From JAJXXT01 sp963764465 (lineage in GTDB: Bacteria; Pseudomonadota; Alphaproteobacteria; Acetobacterales; Acetobacteraceae): a stretch of DNA of 64,000 nt. Shown here one piece after another: positions 15,541 through 23,869 of this stretch. The position numbers and the translations under genes were made by a program. The DNA lies in the NCBI GenBank assembly GCA_963764465.1, contig CAVXSO010000004.1:62001-126000 (forward strand). Reading direction: 5' to 3'. The notes under the pieces are model-generated. The model saw nothing but the letters and a program-made list of their open reading frames with translations. It was not told the origin of the DNA and did not search any database. The number at the start of each line of letters is the position of its first letter. Position 1 is the first letter of the stretch.

Positions 15541-16938
15541 TCAAGGCTGGACTGCAATTTTCTCCATGCCGTCCAGCACCGCCATCGCCGTCTCCCGCCA
15601 GGAGGTCGGCTGGAACCCGGTCCGCACCTCCATCTCCCAGGCCGCGAGGCCGGCCCGATCCTCGATCAGTATGCGCACGGCCTCGACCGCATCCCGCAGG
15701 TTGTCGGGATCGAAATATCGCGCGAGCGCGCCCCCGGCCTCCGGCAGGGACGTGGTTCGCGCCACCAGGCACGGCTTGCCGTGCGCGAGGCTCTCCGTGA
15801 CCGGCAACCCCCACCCCTCATAGAGCGAGGGGAAGACCGTGAACAGCGCGCCATCATAAAGGGCCCCGAGTTCCGAATCGGTCGGCGAATCGATGTGGCG
15901 GATGGCACCGCCGAGCCAGTCGGCGTTCTTCAGCTGCTGGAGGAAATCGCCGCTCATCCAGCCCACCCGGCCGGCGAAGACCAAGGTCGGCACGCTCTCG
16001 CGCGGCAGTGCGGTCAGCAACTCGCGCCAGATGCGAAACAGCACCGGGTGGTTCTTGCGCGGCTCGATGGTGGAAACGAACAGCACGTAGCTTCCAGGTG
16101 CTGGCAGGTCGGCACGCCGCTCGCCTCCGGGCGGCGGACCCGAGAACCCTGTGCCGATCGGCACGGGCACGACCGCCCCCGCGAGCGCAATACGTTCCGT
16201 CTCGGCAAATAGCTGAGTATCCCGCGCCGTCGCACGCGAGATCGCGAAGACGCGGTCCGCGAGCGGCAGGCAGGCGCGCATCCATGCGCGGAAGGTGCGG
16301 ACCAGGCTCGCATCGCACCACTCCGGCCGCATCACCGGGATCAGGTCGTAGACCAACACCCCAATGCGCGCGCCGCGTGCCCGCGCCGTCTCGAGCCGCT
16401 TCTCATAGAAGGGGAACCATGGCGAACCGAGGGCCAGGAAAAAGTCACCCTCCCGGATGGCCAGCAGCGCGTCCGAGCCGGTGGACGGCCGCGGGCCGCG
16501 GGGCAGTCGCCGGCGCAGCCAGCGCACCGGCAATGTCGCCGCCATGAGCAGCGCCTCACCGAAACCCCGCGCCGCATCGCGTTGCGCGCGCAGCCCGCGC
16601 ATCAGCGGCCGCTGCACCGAGGACGGAAAGCGGAACGCCAGGCGGCGCAGCCCGCCGCGCAAACCGGCATCGTCCGCCATCGGCGGCGCTGGCTGTCGCG
16701 GCTTCGCGGCCGCGATCGGCCGGTCCATCCGCGCGAAGGTGGCGCGCACCTCCTCCCAGGCGATCTCCGTCAGCCCCGGCGGTGCCAGATGGCGGACAAA
16801 ATGGACGTCGTCGCCCCCAATCGCCGCCAGCTCCCGATAAATCTCGAAGGCCAGGCGCTGAATCCCGGAAGGGCGGGCATAGGTGTCGGCGTAGGCAAGC
16901 AGATCCTCGACGTCGACCCAGATTCGCCGGCGGCTCAC
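15541..16938 (-). CDS. glycosyltransferase family 1/4 (GT-B fold)
   Basis: 465 residues. The C-terminal half has the GT-B nucleotide-sugar domain: YVLFVSTIEPRKNHPVL, IRHIDSPTDSELGALYDGAL, and the retaining-enzyme motif FPSLYEGWGLPVTESLAHGK with the EX7E-type glutamates. The N-terminus (MSRRRIWVDVEDLLAYA, then RPSGIQRLAFEIYREL) is typical of GT-B enzymes found with exported polysaccharide or glycoprotein loci. It overlaps the threonine ammonia-lyase stop by 4 bp, an odd pairing with no shared pathway. Donor and acceptor sugars are unknown. It may act with the glycosyltransferases at 58-63 kb. Confidence 0.85.
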   Translation of the reverse strand: MSRRRIWVDVEDLLAYADTYARPSGIQRLAFEIYRELAAIGGDDVHFVRHLAPPGLTEIAWEEVRATFARMDRPIAAAKPRQPAPPMADDAGLRGGLRRLAFRFPSSVQRPLMRGLRAQRDAARGFGEALLMAATLPVRWLRRRLPRGPRPSTGSDALLAIREGDFFLALGSPWFPFYEKRLETARARGARIGVLVYDLIPVMRPEWCDASLVRTFRAWMRACLPLADRVFAISRATARDTQLFAETERIALAGAVVPVPIGTGFSGPPPGGERRADLPAPGSYVLFVSTIEPRKNHPVLFRIWRELLTALPRESVPTLVFAGRVGWMSGDFLQQLKNADWLGGAIRHIDSPTDSELGALYDGALFTVFPSLYEGWGLPVTESLAHGKPCLVARTTSLPEAGGALARYFDPDNLRDAVEAVRILIEDRAGLAAWEMEVRTGFQPTSWRETAMAVLDGMEKIAVQP

Positions 16939-18131
16939 GCCCGGCGCACCGTGTAGCGGCTCTCCAGCGCCGCCACGATCTCGGCGGCATGCGCCGCATC
17001 CCGCGCCTCGAACATCACCTCGAGCTGCGCCGCCTGCACGGAGGGGGAGGCGAACAGCCGATGGTGCGACACGTCGATGATATTGCCGCCCGCGCCACCA
17101 ATGCAGCCCGCGATGTCCGCGAGCACGCCCGGCCGGTCCGGGATCTCGAGAATGAGCCGGGTCAGCCGCCCGTCGCGCAGCAGGTTGCGCAGCATCACGT
17201 TGGCGTGGATGCGGCTATCGATGTTGCCGCCGCAGACCGGAACACCCACCTTACGACCGGCAAAACGTTCCGGAAATGCAAGAAGCGCCGCCACCCCAGC
17301 GGCCCCCGCTCCCTCGGCAACCAGCTTGGCTTCCTCGGCGAGCATCGCGATAGCCGCTTCAACCGCGCGCTCCGGCACCACCAGCACGTCCGCGACATAG
17401 GCGCGGATCGCGGCGAACGGCTTCTCACCGATATCGCGCACCGCGATACCATCGGCGATCGTGGGCCCGCCGACGGAAACCGGCTGGCCCGCGAGCCGCT
17501 GCGCCAGCGGCGCGTAGGCGGCCACCTCCACGCCCACAACCTCGATCCCGGGCTTGATGCCGCAGGCCGCGACTGCGCAGCCGCTGATCAGCCCGCCGCC
17601 ACCCACCGGGATCGCCAGCATGTCGAGCTCCGGGAAATCCGCGAGCAGTTCCAGCGCCAGCGTGCCCTGGCCCGCCATGACCCCCTCGTCGTCATACGGA
17701 TGGATGAAGACAAGGCCTTGCTCGGCCGCGAGCTTGTGCGCGTGTTCGGCTGACTCGGCCAGCGTTTCGCCATGCAACACAACTCGCGCGCCCCACCCCG
17801 CCGTGCGCACCACCTTTGTGGTCGGCGTGTGCTTCGGCATCACGATTGTTGCCTTGATGCCGAGCAGGCTTGCATGCCGTGCGACCGCCTGCGCGTGGTT
17901 GCCCGCGGACATCGCGATCACGCCGTGGCCGCGCTCCTCGGCCGACAGCAGCGACAGCCGGTTCGCGGCACCTCGCTCCTTGAACGCGCCGGTCGCCTGC
18001 AGGTTATCGAGCTTGAGCACCACGTCCGCACCCACGTGGTGCGAAATCGCGGCGCAGGGTACGGCAGGCGTGCGTAGCACCCGGCCCTCGATGCGAGTGG
18101 CCGCCGCGCGCACATCCGCGAGCGTGATCAT
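16935..18131 (-). CDS. ilvA: threonine ammonia-lyase (threonine dehydratase)
   Basis: 398 residues. The PLP Schiff-base lysine is K51 in ATGAFKERGAANR, the phosphate-binding loop is PVGGGGLISG, and VCGGNIDSRIHAN lies near the end of the catalytic domain. The last 70 or so residues form an ACT domain (LILEIPDRPGVLADIAGCIG). The length matches the shorter, single-ACT class (TdcB/IlvA1-like, about 400 residues) rather than the 514-residue E. coli IlvA. The reaction is threonine to 2-oxobutyrate plus ammonia, feeding isoleucine synthesis or catabolism. It begins 7 bp after greA, so it may be co-transcribed with it. A serine/threonine dehydratase with broader specificity is also possible. Confidence 0.9.
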   Translation of the reverse strand: MITLADVRAAATRIEGRVLRTPAVPCAAISHHVGADVVLKLDNLQATGAFKERGAANRLSLLSAEERGHGVIAMSAGNHAQAVARHASLLGIKATIVMPKHTPTTKVVRTAGWGARVVLHGETLAESAEHAHKLAAEQGLVFIHPYDDEGVMAGQGTLALELLADFPELDMLAIPVGGGGLISGCAVAACGIKPGIEVVGVEVAAYAPLAQRLAGQPVSVGGPTIADGIAVRDIGEKPFAAIRAYVADVLVVPERAVEAAIAMLAEEAKLVAEGAGAAGVAALLAFPERFAGRKVGVPVCGGNIDSRIHANVMLRNLLRDGRLTRLILEIPDRPGVLADIAGCIGGAGGNIIDVSHHRLFASPSVQAAQLEVMFEARDAAHAAEIVAALESRYTVRRA

Positions 18132-18138
18132 CGCCCGT

Positions 18139-18612
18139 TCAGCGGTAGTCGACCGAGAGAATCTCGTAGCTGCGGTCGCCGCCCGGCGCAGGGACGGAAA
18201 CGGTATCGCCCACCTTCTTGCCGATCAGCGCCTTGGCAAGCGGCGAGGAGATGGAAATCCGCTTCTCCTTGATGTCCGCCTCGTGCACGCCGACGATCTG
18301 GTAGAAGGATTCCCGCTCGGTCTCCTCGTCCACCAGGCGCACATGCGCGCCGAACTTCACGTGCGCGCCGGAAAGGCTGGAGGGGTCGATCACCTCGGCC
18401 GCCGAAACGATCTCCTCGAGCTCGGCAATGCGCCCCTCGATGAAGCTCTGCCGCTCCCGCGCCGCGTGGTACTCGGCGTTTTCCGAAAGGTCACCATGGC
18501 TGCGCGCCTCGGCGATTGCACGAATGATCGCCGGCCGCTCGACGCTTTTCAGCGTGCGCAGCTCGTCCTCCAGGCGTTGCAGTCCCTGTGCGGTCATGGG
18601 AAATTTCTGCAC
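18139..18612 (-). CDS. greA: transcription elongation factor GreA
   Basis: 157 residues, essentially the E. coli length (158). The coiled-coil is rich in charged residues (LEDELRTLK, then GDLSENAEYHAARERQSFIE), with the acidic D/E tip GDLSENAEY that enters the RNA polymerase secondary channel to stimulate transcript cleavage. The C-terminal FKBP-like domain ends ISSPLAKALIGKKVGDTV. GTG at 18612 (reading MQKFPMTAQG) is chosen over the upstream ATG because it gives the family length, matches the usual MQKFPMT start of alphaproteobacterial GreA, and has GAGG 6 nt upstream. Confidence 0.95.
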   Translation of the reverse strand: MQKFPMTAQGLQRLEDELRTLKSVERPAIIRAIAEARSHGDLSENAEYHAARERQSFIEGRIAELEEIVSAAEVIDPSSLSGAHVKFGAHVRLVDEETERESFYQIVGVHEADIKEKRISISSPLAKALIGKKVGDTVSVPAPGGDRSYEILSVDYR

Positions 18613-18720
18613 GTCGAACCTCGGCAACTCGCAGTTGGTGGCGGGGCGTCTCGTTTCTATTTCGGCGCTTCCGACAAAGCCGGGCGGCACCAGGGAGAAA
18701 GCCCCGGAACCGCCGACCGG

Positions 18721-21700
18721 TCAGAATGACCGCCGAAAATAGGCCTGCAACGGCGCAACTTCAAGGGAGCCGGACCGAAGCGCCGCGATCGCGTGCGCCG
18801 CCGCCCTCGCTCCCGCCATCGTCGTGTAGTGCGGCACGCCATGCGTCAGCGCGCTGCGGCGGATGTCGAAACTGTCCGTGACGGACTGCGCGCCAGAGGC
18901 GGTATTGACCACGAGCTGCACCTCGCCGGAGCGGATCGCGTCCACGCAATGCGGCCGGCCCTCCAGCACCTTGTTCACCACCTCAGCCTCGATCCCGGCC
19001 TCGCGCAGCTTCTGCGCGGTGCCGCGCGTCGCCAGGATGGCAAAACCCATCTCCGAGAGCCGCCGTGCCACGCCCACGGCCGCCGTCTTGTCGGAATCGC
19101 GCACGGAGATGAAGGCCCGCCCGTTCTCCGGCAACTTCACCCCCGCGCCCATCTGGCTCTTGAGGAAGGCACGCGGGAAGCTGGCGTCGAGCCCCATCAC
19201 CTCGCCGGTCGACTTCATTTCGGGGCCGAGGATCGTGTCCACGTCTGGGAAGCGCGCGAAGGGGAACACCGCCTCCTTCACCGCCACGTGCGGCGCGATC
19301 GCCGTGTCGTCGAGCGAGAACTCGGTAAGCTTCGCGCCGGCCATCACCCGCGCGCCGATCTTGGCGACCGGCAATCCAGTCGCCTTGGCGACGAAGGGCA
19401 CGGTGCGCGAGGCACGCGGATTGACCTCGAGCACGAACACCTCGTCGCCCTTGATCGCGTATTGCACGTTCATCAATCCCACGATGCCGAGCGCCTTGGC
19501 CATCGCCTCGGTCTCGGCCTTGAGCTCAGCCACCATCGCGGGCGACAGCGTATAGGGCGGCAGCGCGCAGGCCGAATCGCCTGAATGAATGCCGGCTTCC
19601 TCGATATGCTCCATCACGCCGGCGACATGCACCCGCTCGCCATCCGCGATGCAGTCCACATCCACCTCGATCGCATCGTTCAGGTAACGATCGATCAGCA
19701 CCGGGTTGTCGCCCGAGACGCGGACCGCCTCGCGCATGTAGCGCGCAAGTCCGGAACGGTCGTACACGATCTCCATCGCCCGCCCGCCCAACACATAGGA
19801 GGGGCGGATCACGACCGGATAGCCGATGCGCTCGGCGATCGCCTCGGCCTCCTCCGTGCTGCGCGCCGTGCCGTTCTCCGGCTGGCGCAGCCCCAGCGAC
19901 TGAAGCAGCTTCTGGAACCGCTCGCGGTCCTCCGCGATGTCGATCGCATCCGCGGACGTGCCGAGGATCGGGATACCGGCCTTGGCCAGAGCCTGGGACA
20001 GTTTCAGTGGCGTCTGCCCCCCGTACTGCACGATGCAGCCGAGCAGGCGGCCGCGTGTCTGCTCGGTCGCGATCAGCGCGGTCACGTCCTCCGCCGTCAG
20101 CGGCTCGAAGTAGAGCCGGTCGGAGGTGTCGTAGTCCGTCGAGACCGTTTCTGGATTGCAATTGACCATGATGGTCTCGAACCCCGCCTCGCGCAGGGCG
20201 TAGGCCGCATGCACGCAGCAATAATCGAACTCGATCCCCTGGCCGATCCGGTTTGGCCCGCCGCCGAGGATCACGATCTTGTCGCGCGCCGTGGGTTCCG
20301 CCTCGCAGACCGGTTCGGCGTAGCCACCCTCGTAGGTCGAGTACATGTACGGGGTGGCGGATGCGAACTCGGCGGCACAGGTGTCGATGCGCCGGTAGAC
20401 CGCTCGCACGCCCAGCTTCTCGCGATGTTTCGCCACCGCATCGGCGCTGGTTCCGGCAAGTCGGGCAAGCTGCACGTCGGAGAACCCGAGCGCCTTGATC
20501 CGCCGCATCGCGCGCGCGCCGCGCGGCAGGCCGTCCTCCACGATCTCCCGCTCGGCCTCCACCACGCTCTGCAACTGGCGCAGGAACCAGGGGTCGAAGC
20601 GCGCCGTCTCGTGGATGTCTTCCACGGAAAGTCCCGCGCGCAGCGCCTGCGCTGCCATCAGCAGTCGCTCCGGCCGCGGGGTGGAAAGCGCCGCGCGATA
20701 CGCATCCGCGCCGCCGTCGCCAGGCGGCTCCACCGGATCGAGACCGGCGAGGCCGGTCTCCATGCTGCGCAAACCCTTCTGCAGCGCCTCGGCGAAATTG
20801 CGCCCGATCGCCATCGCCTCGCCCACCGACTTCATGGAGGTGGAGAGCAGCGCCGGCGTCCCGGGGAATTTCTCGAAGGTGAAGCGTGGGATCTTCACGA
20901 CCACGTAGTCGATCGTGGGCTCGAAGCTCGCCGGCGTCGTCCTCGTGATGTCGTTGGCCAGCTCATCGAGCGTGTAGCCCACGGCCAGCTTCGCCGCGAT
21001 CTTGGCGATCGGGAACCCGGTTGCCTTGGATGCCAGCGCGGAGGAGCGCGAGACGCGCGGGTTCATCTCGATCACCAGCATCCGCCCGTCCGCGGGGTTG
21101 ACCGCGAATTGCACGTTCGATCCGCCGGTATCGACACCGATCGCGCGCAGGCACGCGATCGAGGCATCGCGCATGCGCTGGTACTCCTTGTCCGTCAGCG
21201 TGAGGGCAGGGGCCACCGTCACGGAATCGCCGGTATGGATGCCCATCGGATCGACGTTCTCGATGGAGCAGACGATGATGCAGTTGTCCGCGTGGTCGCG
21301 GACCACCTCCATCTCGAACTCCTTCCAGCCAAGCACGCTTTCCTCGATCAGCACCTCGTTCGTGGGCGAGGCATCGAGCCCCCCGGCCACGATCCGCTCG
21401 AATTCCTCGCGATTGTAGGCGATGCCGCCGCCCGTGCCGCCGAGCGTGAAGGAGGGACGAATGACGGCCGGCAATCCCACCTCGGCCAGTGCCGCGCGCG
21501 CCTCATCCATGGAGTGCGCGATGGCGCTCGTCGGGCTCTCGATGCCGATCGCCGCCATCGCGTCGCGGAACTTCAGCCGGTCCTCGGCGCGATCGATCAC
21601 GTCCGCGCGCGCGCCGATCAGTTCGACGCCGAGACGCTCCAGCGTGCCGTCGGCCGCGAGCTTCATCGCGGTGTTGAGCGCGGTCTGCCCGCCCATCGTC

Positions 21701-21963
21701 GGCAGCAGGGCGTCGGGCCTCTCGCGCTCGATGATGCGTGTCACCACCTCCGGCGTTATCGGCTCGACATAGGTCGCATCCGCGAGCCCCGGATCGGTCA
21801 TGATCGTCGCGGGGTTGGAGTTCACCAGGACCACCCGGTAGCCCTCCTCGCGAAGCGCCTTGCAGGCCTGCGCCCCGGAATAGTCGAACTCGCAGGCCTG
21901 GCCGATCACGATCGGCCCAGCCCCAATGATCATGATGGACCGGATGTCGTTGCGCTTGGGCAT
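18721..21963 (-). CDS. carB: carbamoyl-phosphate synthase large subunit CarB
   Basis: 1080 residues, close to the E. coli 1073. It contains two homologous synthetase halves: the first opens MPKRNDIRSIMIIGAGPIVI with GQACEFDYSGAQACKAL, and the second carries VILGGGPNRIGQGIEFDYCC, each with an ATP-grasp domain. The C-terminal domain binds allosteric effectors. It makes carbamoyl phosphate from bicarbonate, ammonia and two ATP for arginine and pyrimidine synthesis. The ATG at 21963 shares one base with the carA stop (TGATG); a GTG one codon earlier is possible. The coupling should fix the small:large subunit ratio. Confidence 0.98.
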   Translation of the reverse strand: MPKRNDIRSIMIIGAGPIVIGQACEFDYSGAQACKALREEGYRVVLVNSNPATIMTDPGLADATYVEPITPEVVTRIIERERPDALLPTMGGQTALNTAMKLAADGTLERLGVELIGARADVIDRAEDRLKFRDAMAAIGIESPTSAIAHSMDEARAALAEVGLPAVIRPSFTLGGTGGGIAYNREEFERIVAGGLDASPTNEVLIEESVLGWKEFEMEVVRDHADNCIIVCSIENVDPMGIHTGDSVTVAPALTLTDKEYQRMRDASIACLRAIGVDTGGSNVQFAVNPADGRMLVIEMNPRVSRSSALASKATGFPIAKIAAKLAVGYTLDELANDITRTTPASFEPTIDYVVVKIPRFTFEKFPGTPALLSTSMKSVGEAMAIGRNFAEALQKGLRSMETGLAGLDPVEPPGDGGADAYRAALSTPRPERLLMAAQALRAGLSVEDIHETARFDPWFLRQLQSVVEAEREIVEDGLPRGARAMRRIKALGFSDVQLARLAGTSADAVAKHREKLGVRAVYRRIDTCAAEFASATPYMYSTYEGGYAEPVCEAEPTARDKIVILGGGPNRIGQGIEFDYCCVHAAYALREAGFETIMVNCNPETVSTDYDTSDRLYFEPLTAEDVTALIATEQTRGRLLGCIVQYGGQTPLKLSQALAKAGIPILGTSADAIDIAEDRERFQKLLQSLGLRQPENGTARSTEEAEAIAERIGYPVVIRPSYVLGGRAMEIVYDRSGLARYMREAVRVSGDNPVLIDRYLNDAIEVDVDCIADGERVHVAGVMEHIEEAGIHSGDSACALPPYTLSPAMVAELKAETEAMAKALGIVGLMNVQYAIKGDEVFVLEVNPRASRTVPFVAKATGLPVAKIGARVMAGAKLTEFSLDDTAIAPHVAVKEAVFPFARFPDVDTILGPEMKSTGEVMGLDASFPRAFLKSQMGAGVKLPENGRAFISVRDSDKTAAVGVARRLSEMGFAILATRGTAQKLREAGIEAEVVNKVLEGRPHCVDAIRSGEVQLVVNTASGAQSVTDSFDIRRSALTHGVPHYTTMAGARAAAHAIAALRSGSLEVAPLQAYFRRSF

Positions 21964-23306
21964 CACTTGCCCTCCATCATGGCGACGAAGCGGCCGAACA
22001 GCGGCCGCGCGTCGCTGGGCCCGGGGCTCGCCTCGGGGTGGTACTGCACGGAAAACGCTCGCTTGCCCGGGCAGGCAATGCCCTCGTTGCTGCCGTCGAA
22101 CAGCGAGACATGCGTCACCCTCACGTCCGCGGGCAGGCTTTCGGGATCGACCGCGAAACCGTGGTTCTGGCTGGTGATTGCCACCTGGCCGGTCGCAAGC
22201 TCCTTCACCGGCTGGTTCGCGCCCCGGTGCCCGCGCGCGAGCTTGTAGGTCCGCCCGCCGAGCGACAGCGCCAGCAACTGGTGGCCGAGGCAGATGCCGA
22301 AGACGGGGAGCCCCGCCGCCAGCACGCCCCGGATCGCCGGCACGGCATAGACGCCTGTCGCCGCCGGGTCGCCCGGCCCGTTGGAGAGAAAGACGCCGTC
22401 GGGCTTGTGCGCCAGGATCTCCTCGGCCGTCGCTGTCGCCGGCACAACCGTCACCCGGCAGCCGGCATCGGCCAGGCAGCGGAGGATGTTACGCTTCGCG
22501 CCGTAATCCACGGCGACCACATGGTGGCGTGGCTTATCCAGGTGCCCATAGCCGCGGCCCCAGAGCCAGCCGGTCTCGTCCCAGGCGTAGCTCTGCGTGC
22601 AGGAAACCGCCTTCGCGAGGTCCATGCCCTCGAGCCCCGGCCAGGCCGCCGCCGCCGCGGCCAGTGCGGCAATGTCGAACCGCGCATCGGCCGGGAAGCA
22701 CAGGACCCCGCTCGGCGCGCCCTGGTCGCGGATGCGCCGCGTCAGCGCCCGCGTGTCCACCCCCGCGATCCCCGCGATACCGCGCGCGTGCAGCCATTCA
22801 TCGAGCCGCCACTCGGCGCGGTAGTTCGCCGGCTCCGTCGGGTCCTCCTTCACCACCAGCCCGCGCGCCGCGACGTTCGTCGCCTCGATATCCTCGCGGT
22901 TCGTCCCCACATTGCCGATATGCGGGAAGGTGAAGGTGATGATCTGTCCGGCATAGGATGGATCGGTGAGGGTCTCCTGGTAGCCCGTCATCCCGGTGTT
23001 GAAGCAGATCTCGGCGGGCTGGGAGGTGCCATGCGCGCCGAAGCCCCGGCCCCAGAAGACTGTTCCGTCCGCCAGCACCAGCGCCGCGGTGGCGCCGGCG
23101 GGCGCCTCGCCCGGCGCCGGCTCGGCCTCGCCCTGGATTTCCGTCATGGACATGCCGGTCGCCTGCGCGATCGCGGCCCAGTGGCGGGCGGGAATGGCAT
23201 CGGCCTGGCGCCATTTGCGGATTGCCTCACCGCCGACGCCGAGCAGGCGCCCCGCAGCCTCCGCACCCCCGAGTTGCGACAAAACGCGGTCCACATGATT
23301 TGTCAT
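21963..23306 (-). CDS. carA: carbamoyl-phosphate synthase small subunit CarA with N-terminal HTH domain
   Basis: 447 residues from the ATG at 23306; a 14-residue longer start at 23348 is possible, and neither has a clear ribosome site. The enzyme proper starts near residue 75 (ALVLADGTVFWGRGFGAHG) and ends with a class I glutamine amidotransferase domain: nucleophile Cys in PVFGICLGHQLLAL and the His/Glu pair in SVQYHPEASPGP. Ahead of it are about 60 extra residues, VDRVLSQLGGAEAAGRLLGV then GGEAIRKWRQADAIPARHWA. These look like a Cro/YdaS-type helix-turn-helix of the kind labelled carph-isopro in protein databases. E. coli CarA (382 residues) lacks it. The domain might bind DNA or merely mediate contacts. 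Confidence 0.95.
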   Translation of the reverse strand: MTNHVDRVLSQLGGAEAAGRLLGVGGEAIRKWRQADAIPARHWAAIAQATGMSMTEIQGEAEPAPGEAPAGATAALVLADGTVFWGRGFGAHGTSQPAEICFNTGMTGYQETLTDPSYAGQIITFTFPHIGNVGTNREDIEATNVAARGLVVKEDPTEPANYRAEWRLDEWLHARGIAGIAGVDTRALTRRIRDQGAPSGVLCFPADARFDIAALAAAAAAWPGLEGMDLAKAVSCTQSYAWDETGWLWGRGYGHLDKPRHHVVAVDYGAKRNILRCLADAGCRVTVVPATATAEEILAHKPDGVFLSNGPGDPAATGVYAVPAIRGVLAAGLPVFGICLGHQLLALSLGGRTYKLARGHRGANQPVKELATGQVAITSQNHGFAVDPESLPADVRVTHVSLFDGSNEGIACPGKRAFSVQYHPEASPGPSDARPLFGRFVAMMEGK

Positions 23307-23410
23307 AGTATAGAGGGGTAACGCATGCGGCCGGTCGTGGGAAGTCATTTCCCATCACAGCCGCCATGCGTCGTTTTTGGGAAGAATTTTACCACAACGC
23401 CGGAGCCACG

Positions 23411-23869
23411 ATGTCCCTGCGCGCCGAGTTCACCGAAACACTGAAGACCGCCATGCGCGCCGGCGACGCCGCGCGTGTCTCGACCATCCGTCTCATCAAC
23501 GCCAAGCTGAAGGAGGCGGATATCGCCGCCCGCCCCAAGGGCATCGCCGCCATTCCCGATGACGAGATCCAGACGATGCTGCGCGGCATGGTCAAATCCC
23601 GCCGCGAGAGCGTGGCCCTCTACGAGCAGGGCAACCGACCGGAGCTCGCCGCCAAGGAAATGGCGGAGATCGCGGTGATCGAAGCCTTCCTTCCCCAGGC
23701 CATGAACCAGGCGGCGGTCGAGGCCGCGGTCGACGCCGCCATCGCAGAGACCGGTGCCACCTCCGTCAAGGACATGGGCAAGGTCATGGGCCTGCTGAAA
23801 TCCCGCCACGGCGCCGCGCTCGACATGGCCATCGCCAACCCGTTCGTGCGGGCCAAGCTCGCCGGCTGA
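23411..23869 (+). CDS. GatB/YqeY domain-containing protein
   Basis: 152 residues, the normal size of free-standing YqeY proteins. Family pattern visible: MSLRAEFTETLKTAMRAGDA, STIRLINAKLKEADIAAR, SRRESVALYEQGNRPELAAK and VKDMGKVMGLLKSRH. The domain is also the tRNA-binding tail of GatB, so an accessory role in tRNA-dependent amidation is suspected but unproven. The ATG at 23411 follows CCGGAGCCACG; the longer frame from 23366 has no ribosome site. It diverges from carA across about 100 bp and its stop overlaps the dnaG start by one base (TGATG), the usual yqeY-dnaG-rpoD order in alphaproteobacteria. Confidence 0.92.
   Translation: MSLRAEFTETLKTAMRAGDAARVSTIRLINAKLKEADIAARPKGIAAIPDDEIQTMLRGMVKSRRESVALYEQGNRPELAAKEMAEIAVIEAFLPQAMNQAAVEAAVDAAIAETGATSVKDMGKVMGLLKSRHGAALDMAIANPFVRAKLAG

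Noticed and set aside
19585..22248. Very long open frame (887 codons) antisense to carB and the end of carA
   Set aside because: The sense strand clearly encodes CarB/CarA motifs throughout. Long antisense frames are expected in GC-rich genes, and this one has His/Arg/Asp-rich composition with no domain.
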